Assembly: GCA_016284315.1 (NCBI GenBank)
Contig: JAEEOO010000017.1
Coordinates: 1-64,000 of the forward strand
From: Lachnospiraceae bacterium
Lineage (GTDB): Bacteria > Bacillota > Clostridia > Lachnospirales > Lachnospiraceae
Direction of reading: 5' to 3'
DNA length: 64,000 nt
Part shown: in pieces, positions 60,101 through 64,000 of the stretch
Numbering within the stretch: position 1 is the stretch's first letter
Layout of the letters: each line of letters opens with the position of its first letter
Notes under the pieces: model-generated
What the model saw: the letters and a program-made list of their open reading frames with translations, nothing else
What the model was told of the DNA's origin: nothing
Database searches by the model: none
Made by a program: the position numbers and the translations under genes

Positions 60101-61939
60101 CTCACAGAAGTCCAAAAACTTCGGAAGGATAAGGTCTATTGTCTCCGCTGTTGCCACCTGTCCATCGGTTATTGAAGTCAGCTTTTCTATCTCATAAGGA
60201 ATAGGTCTTTCAGGGTTTACAAAGGTTGAAAATCTGTCAACGATCTGACAGCCTGACACCTTTACCGCACCGATCTCGATGATGCGGTCGTTAACAGGTG
60301 AAAAGCCGGTAGTCTCAATATCAAAGACAACGAAATCGGAATTAAAATCTCTTCCGTCATCATCCATTACAACTTTCAAAAGGTCGTCTGCGAGATAACA
60401 CTCAACGCCGTACAAAACCTTAAAGAAATCCTGTCTGTCGGGGTTCTTGTCTCCCGCTTCGGCACGTTTTCCTTTTTCTGCTTTCCAAAGATCATCCCAT
60501 GCATGTCCCGCATCGGTAAATCCCTGAACAACACCGTGATCGGTTATGGCGATGGCTCTGTGTCCCCACTTGTATGCACGTTTTACGATATCCTTTGGTT
60601 CGGATACCGCATCCATATCGCTCATCTTTGTATGGCAGTGGAGCTCTACTCTCTTGCGGAGTGCAAGGTCCTCTCTGCTCTTAACGAAACTGGGTATCTT
60701 TATCATGGAAGATACATTGCCAATGGTTATTTCGTGAGCAAATTTATCGTATGAAGCAATACCTTTTAATTTTACAAATCCACCGACTTTAAGATCCTTT
60801 TCAAGCTCGTTTATCTTCTCCGAAGGAATGAAAAGTTTTACTGAAATCGAGTCGGTATAATCGGTGATCTCGAAGGTATAAATTGCCTTCTCAGGTCTGT
60901 TACGAAGTACCGTCGCTTCAGCGGTCATAACCTGTCCCTGAACAGTAACTTCGCCTATCTCTCCGATGATCTCTTCTATCTTTGTAAGGTCGGCTGTCTG
61001 GTCCATTTCCCTACCATAAATAACATCGGGATCATCCGACCATTTAAGCTCTGTAAAGCGGTTTCCTCCACCGTAGGAACTTCTCTGTCCGCCCTTGAAA
61101 TTGTTTCTATTAAATGCAGGTTTTTCGCCTGATCTTTCCTGGGGCTTTTTATCTCCCGGATCCTTCTGGAACTTCTTGACAAGTTCACTGTTTCCGCCTG
61201 TTTTTGCGGCTTCTTTTGAGCTTTCCTTATTCTCTCCGGCGCCCTTGTTTTCAGCCTTTGCACTGTCCTTTTTGGAAGCCTCTTCGCCCTCTTTCTTAGG
61301 CACATTTCCGATGTAGATCTCTTCTTTTTCCACACCGATTCCAAGCTTCTTTTCTATCTCTTTTATGCGAAGCTGAATCTTGAAATCAGTCTCTTTTTCA
61401 TAATCATTTTCGGGAACATCACCATAGGAAACAGATATATTTGCATGCAAAGCAAACCTGTCGGTAAGCACATCCGAAAGGTACTGCGTTAGTTCTTTTT
61501 CTTTGTCTCTGTAAAGGAAAATATCCTGAATTTCCAGCGAGAAAGCATCCTCTGCAGTGATGTTAACCTTCGCTGAATGAAATGCATTATATAAAGTAAG
61601 AGATTTACTCTTTAATTCTATCTCAAGGCTGTCACGATAATCATTCAAAACATACTTAAGATCATAGCTGCTTGATAACTCAAACTTCTCATTGATCTTA
61701 ATGGAAAAGTCCTCGGGACTGTCGGAACCGCAGGCTTTGGAATACTGCTTGCAGATCTCGTCCTCCACCTCAAGAACGATTGCTTTTGGGATAACATGCT
61801 TACTTAAAAGATAAATCCTTAAAACATGTCTGTCCTTGCTGGCTGCCACTCGTTTAATTGTCGTGTCCTGAAAATAATCTGCCGCTTTAGTCTTTAACTG
61901 CAGTGAGGGAAACACCTCAAAAAAACTTTTGTCTACCAA
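57161..61939 (-). CDS. polC: DNA polymerase III alpha subunit, PolC type
   Basis: PolC is the main replicative polymerase of Gram-positive bacteria. The 1592-residue protein has an N-terminal domain (1-205) and a very charged low-complexity linker (about 215-300). An OB fold (about 330-412) is followed by a PHP domain beginning VELHCHTKMSDMDAV at 431. The inserted DEDD proofreading exonuclease begins DFVVFDIETTGFSPVND at about 535. The polymerase palm (DKEPDIDLNFSGEYQAKAHK) follows, with fingers and a C-terminal helix-hairpin-helix. It is about 150 residues longer than the roughly 1440-residue Bacillus enzyme, much of it in the linker. The start codon is TTG after AGGTG. It lies 41 bases after ispG. 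Confidence 0.97.
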   Translation of the reverse strand: MVDKSFFEVFPSLQLKTKAADYFQDTTIKRVAASKDRHVLRIYLLSKHVIPKAIVLEVEDEICKQYSKACGSDSPEDFSIKINEKFELSSSYDLKYVLNDYRDSLEIELKSKSLTLYNAFHSAKVNITAEDAFSLEIQDIFLYRDKEKELTQYLSDVLTDRFALHANISVSYGDVPENDYEKETDFKIQLRIKEIEKKLGIGVEKEEIYIGNVPKKEGEEASKKDSAKAENKGAGENKESSKEAAKTGGNSELVKKFQKDPGDKKPQERSGEKPAFNRNNFKGGQRSSYGGGNRFTELKWSDDPDVIYGREMDQTADLTKIEEIIGEIGEVTVQGQVMTAEATVLRNRPEKAIYTFEITDYTDSISVKLFIPSEKINELEKDLKVGGFVKLKGIASYDKFAHEITIGNVSSMIKIPSFVKSREDLALRKRVELHCHTKMSDMDAVSEPKDIVKRAYKWGHRAIAITDHGVVQGFTDAGHAWDDLWKAEKGKRAEAGDKNPDRQDFFKVLYGVECYLADDLLKVVMDDDGRDFNSDFVVFDIETTGFSPVNDRIIEIGAVKVSGCQIVDRFSTFVNPERPIPYEIEKLTSITDGQVATAETIDLILPKFLDFCEGCVLVAHNAEFDVNYIKANCERLGYPQTFTYMDTLLLSRVQLPGHGKYTLDAVAKLLNVSLAHHHRAVDDAECTALIFIKLMNQLSSEGYTHLSQINDKMGTSKEAISKIRSHHCIILAKNDLGRVHLYHLISESHLDYFSGRFPIVPKSRVQKYRDGLIIGSACEAGELYRALLEGKTQDQITRLVDFYDYLEIQPVGNNAYMVDAVDKKKLENGEVIMEKRFKNINSLDDIREINKRVVELGEIFHKPVVATCDVHFLDPQDEVYRRIIMAGKGFDDADRQPPLYLHTTEEMLEEFQYLGPEKAKEVVVTNTNMIADMCETIAPVRPDKCPPVIPDSDKTLTDICYNRAHEIYGPELPPIVEERLKRELHSIISNGFAVMYIIAQKLVWKSVEDGYLVGSRGSVGSSFVATMSGITEVNPLSPHYICPKCHFVDFDSEEVKKYGGKAGIDMPDRNCPVCGEPLIKEGFDIPFETFLGFKGDKEPDIDLNFSGEYQAKAHKYTEVIFGSGQTFRAGTISGLADKTAYGYVKKYYEEHGITKRGAEINRIVQGCMGVRTSTGQHPGGIVVLPVGEDICSFTPVQHPANKPIPTITTHFDYHSIDHNLLKLDILGHDDPTMIRMLQDLTGLDPVKDIPLDGKDVMSLFQNTDALGVTPEDLGGTQLGALGIPEFGTDFAMGMLMETKPQAFSDLVRISGLSHGTAVWLGNAQDLIREGKATISTAICTRDDIMTYLISMGIESEKSFKIMEAVRKGIVAKGKSDKWPEWKEDMKAHNVPDWYIESCQKIEYMFPKAHAAAYVMMAWRIAYCKIHRPQAYYSAYFSIRAKAFSYEIMCMGKAVRDRYLADFRKRKADADAKVPGVEKLSTKEEGQLSDLRVVEEMCARGYDFAPIDIFKVKARLFQVMDDGRVMPSLTSIEGLGETVADSIVEAAKDGPFLSKQDFRERAHASATITDNLVKLGILTDLPETNQISLFDFM

Positions 61940-61980
61940 AATGAATCACCTGTAACGTTTATTTTCCGCTTTCGCGAGGG

Positions 61981-63042
61981 TTATACCGTCCAATTATCAA
62001 GCTCATACTTAAGAGCATTTAAAAGCTCGGATTCGGGAAGTTTCTTAATGATCTCGCCCTTCTTGATAAGGAGACCTTCTCCGATTCCACCGGCAACTCC
62101 AAGATCAGCCTCTCTTGCTTCTCCGGGGCCGTTAACAACGCATCCCATGACCGCAACCTTGATATCCAATGGATAATCTGCCACAAGAGCTTCTACCTTT
62201 CCTGCAAGGCCTATAAGGTCTATCTGGGTCCTTCCGCAGGTGGGGCACGATACAACCTCGATGCCGCCCCTTCTAAGGCCCAGAGTCCTTAAAATAAGCT
62301 TTGCAGCCTTTATCTCTTCCACGGGATCTCCTGTAAGTGAAACACGAATTGTATCTCCGATTCCCTGATTTAAGATAAGTCCAAGTCCGATGGATGACTT
62401 AATGCTTCCGCTCATAACAGTTCCTGCCTCGGTAATTCCGACATGAAGGGGATAAACCGTCTTTCCGGCAAGAAGTTCATGGGCCTTAACGCACATCATT
62501 ACATCAGATGACTTAATACTGATGACCAGATTGTCATAGCCTAGGTCCTCGATGATATGAACCTTATCGAGGGCGCTTTCAACTATGCCTTCGGCAGTTA
62601 CTCCGCCGTACTTTTCGATCAGGGGCTTCTCAAGGGAGCCTGAATTAACGCCGACTCTAATGGGAATATTTCTTTCCTTTGCGGTATCAACAACCGCTTT
62701 GATCTTTTCGGTGCTGCCGATGTTTCCGGGATTAATGCGGATCTTATCTGCGCCGTTTTCCATGGCTGCAATAGCCATCTTATAGTCAAAGTGGATATCT
62801 GCCACAAGAGGAATATGGATCTGCTTCTTAATCTCTTTAATGGCGTTTGCTGCCTCTATTGTAGGAACCGTGCATCTGATGATCTCGCAGCCCGCTTTTT
62901 CAAGGCGAAGGATCTGATCTACGGTGGCCTTTACATCCTCAGTTTTGGTATTTGTCATGGACTGGATCGCGATGGGCTCTCCGCCTCCGATTATCCTGCC
63001 GCCGATATTTATCTTCTTTGTATTATCTCTATATGTTGACAT
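61981..63042 (-). CDS. ispG: 4-hydroxy-3-methylbut-2-en-1-yl diphosphate synthase
   Basis: IspG is the [4Fe-4S] enzyme for the penultimate MEP-pathway step. The 353-residue product has IQSMTNTKTEDVKATVDQI near residue 25, DIHFDYKMAI near 78, RINPGNIG near 97, and the C-terminal cluster site with CPTCGRTQIDL and AVMGCVVNGPGEAREADLG. The ATG at 63042 follows GAGG. ispG-polC adjacency is common in Clostridia, although dxr and the site-2 protease gene that often precede them are not here. Confidence 0.96.
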   Translation of the reverse strand: MSTYRDNTKKINIGGRIIGGGEPIAIQSMTNTKTEDVKATVDQILRLEKAGCEIIRCTVPTIEAANAIKEIKKQIHIPLVADIHFDYKMAIAAMENGADKIRINPGNIGSTEKIKAVVDTAKERNIPIRVGVNSGSLEKPLIEKYGGVTAEGIVESALDKVHIIEDLGYDNLVISIKSSDVMMCVKAHELLAGKTVYPLHVGITEAGTVMSGSIKSSIGLGLILNQGIGDTIRVSLTGDPVEEIKAAKLILRTLGLRRGGIEVVSCPTCGRTQIDLIGLAGKVEALVADYPLDIKVAVMGCVVNGPGEAREADLGVAGGIGEGLLIKKGEIIKKLPESELLNALKYELDNWTV

Positions 63043-63062
63043 ATTTATTACCTCAAAAATAA

Positions 63063-63098
63063 TAAGCGATGGGAACATTCCCACTGCTTACTATAATA
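63063..63098 (-). promoter_or_regulatory. ispG promoter with a dyad at the transcript start
   Basis: The minus strand has TGGTATTAT (extended -10 at 63093-63098; -35 weak). Right after it is the near-perfect dyad TAAGCAGTGGGAA-TG-TTCCCATCGCTTA (63063-63090). The dyad would be an operator or the first hairpin of the mRNA. Its identity is unknown. Confidence 0.5.
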
Positions 63099-63200
63099 CC
63101 ATAAACCATGTACAAAAAACTTACCAAATATGCTCTTATTATTTCTAATATTTTTTTTGACATAATAAGGGAGTTCTTTCAGGAATCTTTTTTTGGCATT

Positions 63201-63230
63201 ATAAAAGCCCCGTATTCACGGGGCTTTTAT
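63201..63230. terminator. Bidirectional terminator-like hairpin upstream of ispG
   Basis: A perfect 13-bp stem ATAAAAGCCCCGT/ACGGGGCTTTTAT with a 4-base loop. Each strand has CTTTTAT at the end of the stem. It shields ispG from upstream transcription. The non-coding stretch 63043-63606 otherwise holds the ispG leader, two more palindromes and part of a repeat. Confidence 0.65.
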
Positions 63231-63393
63231 AAAAAAAAGGAGAGAGATTTATGAGAACCCACTTACGTGGGTTGGGGTTGGTTGTGTAATGTGTTGTATC
63301 TCTTATCTGAGAAGATAATAACACTTAATTATGTCTACTTTGTGTCCAAAATCCAAAACAAATATAAAATTTCTAAAAAAGAAATAAAGAAAA

Positions 63394-63422
63394 TGTCCCC
63401 CTAACCCCGTCCCCGGGGGACA
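63394..63422. repeat. GC-rich palindrome (REP-like)
   Basis: TGTCCCCC and GGGGGACA flank a 13-base CCCC-rich loop in an otherwise AT-rich gap. The pattern resembles REP-type palindromes scattered in clostridial genomes; only one copy occurs in this window. Confidence 0.45.
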
Positions 63423-63433
63423 ACTCAAAAAAA

Positions 63434-63464
63434 ACAAGCCACCGCGAAATACGTGGTGGCTTGT
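63434..63464 (-). terminator. Terminator downstream of the small gene at 63.6 kb
   Basis: The minus strand reads ACAAGCCACC, A-CG, a short loop with GTATTT, CG-C, then GGTGGCTTGT followed by eight Ts. The loop sequence resembles the constant loop of the hairpins at 45.7 kb. Confidence 0.75.
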
Positions 63465-63487
63465 AAAGTACATGATGATGATTGCTT
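63464..63487 (+). repeat. Partial copy of the constant-loop hairpin repeat
   Basis: TAAAGTACATGATG followed by ATGATTGCTT matches 45752-45775 at 23 of 24 positions. The left stem arm of the 45.7-kb hairpin is missing here, replaced by the terminator arm. Confidence 0.6.
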
Positions 63488-63606
63488 CTAAGCGTTTACT
63501 ACTTTACCAAATTCATTGGCAAATCGCTTGATTTTTCAAGTCTTTCAAAGCCTATCAGTTTATAAAGTAGTAACAAAAAGTAGTAATTAATTAATGCTTA
63601 AATATG

Positions 63607-63921
63607 TCAAATCGCAACATCCTTGCCGGCAAAATCAGAAAAGAACCTCTCGAAGTCATCTCTCTTCACGTAATAATTCTTGCCCATCTTTAGAGCATAC
63701 TTCATCGAGAACAACAACTTCATAATTCTGAGAGCTTTTTGATGTTCGCACCGAAAAATGATTTCAACATCCTTGACATCATAGATATCTCTTACAATGT
63801 CACTATTAACATCGAATGTCACATTATCAATATCTTCGATTTTAATTTCTTTGTTATCCAGCGCTTCTTCTATTGCATCTATCGCTAAGAAACGCTCATA
63901 CATTTCATCGGTAACTATCAT
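63607..63921 (-). CDS. Small protein of unknown function
   Basis: A 104-residue, mixed-charge soluble protein starting MIVTDEMYERFLAIDAIEEA and ending FSDFAGKDVAI. It has no membrane segment or recognised domain; the C-terminal half is Lys/Phe/Tyr-rich (MKYALKMGKNYYVKRDDF). AGGG lies before the ATG at 63921 (a TTG precedes it in frame). A clear terminator follows downstream at 63434. The 76 bases to the right edge show nothing recognisable. Confidence 0.6.
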   Translation of the reverse strand: MIVTDEMYERFLAIDAIEEALDNKEIKIEDIDNVTFDVNSDIVRDIYDVKDVEIIFRCEHQKALRIMKLLFSMKYALKMGKNYYVKRDDFERFFSDFAGKDVAI

Positions 63922-64000
63922 CAAAAAGGCCCTGTTTGAATTATTGGTTTTTCATCCCTGCGACTCACGAATCCACCTGTGTAAAATGTATTCCCAATCC

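Overview
The window looks like chromosome of a motile, anaerobic member of the Clostridia, most likely Lachnospiraceae (Butyrivibrio/Roseburia-like). The support is a Gram-positive PolC and CodY, FapA, a FliY-type switch protein with CheC, CheD and FlbD, a sodium-pump decarboxylase cluster, and the gene order cmk-ispH-rpsA and ispG-polC. Every convincing gene is on the minus strand, so transcription runs from high to low coordinates. Genus-level assignment is inference.

Region by region, in transcription order: a small unknown gene (63.6-63.9 kb); ispG and polC (57.2-63.0 kb); tRNA-Glu(CTC) and topA (54.5-56.8 kb); codY (53.6-54.4 kb) with a near-consensus CodY box at its own promoter; then a flagellar/chemotaxis operon of about 33 kb (53.4 to 20.4 kb): flgBC-fliEFGHIJ-motE-like-fliK-flgD-TIGR02530-like-flgE-flbD-motAB-fliLMY-cheY-fliOPQR-flhBAFG-PilZ-cheBAWCD-98aa-fliA. 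It has a sigma-A-type promoter in front of flgB and a terminator after the sigma gene. A downstream unit carries fapA, two proteins of unknown function and an MltG-like protein without its catalytic part. Then come rpsU with a consensus promoter, phosphoesterase-scpA-scpB, a biotin-dependent sodium-pump cluster (mmdA, oadG-like, biotin carrier, oadB, oadA), a hybrid histidine kinase followed by tetR and rpiR regulators, a flavoprotein, cmk, ispH and rpsA, and finally the 5' part of cheR.

The flagellar operon supplies the basal body, export apparatus, switch, stator, hook and most chemotaxis proteins. No flagellin, hook-filament junction, filament cap or flgM gene is in the window, and cheR lies apart from the other che genes.

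The most unusual signals are non-coding. Three dispersed copies of a roughly 150-bp element (9.9, 31.9 and 56.9 kb) share a conserved core but have sequence-divergent outer arms that stay complementary within each copy, plus a small inner stem that co-varies across all three. Copy B lies in an insertion of about 510 bp between flhB and flhA, beside a run of four close-packed hairpins. A second family, downstream of the motE-like gene, has three hairpins with unrelated stems and the same seven-base loop. Both are candidates for undescribed structured RNAs or mobile structured repeats.
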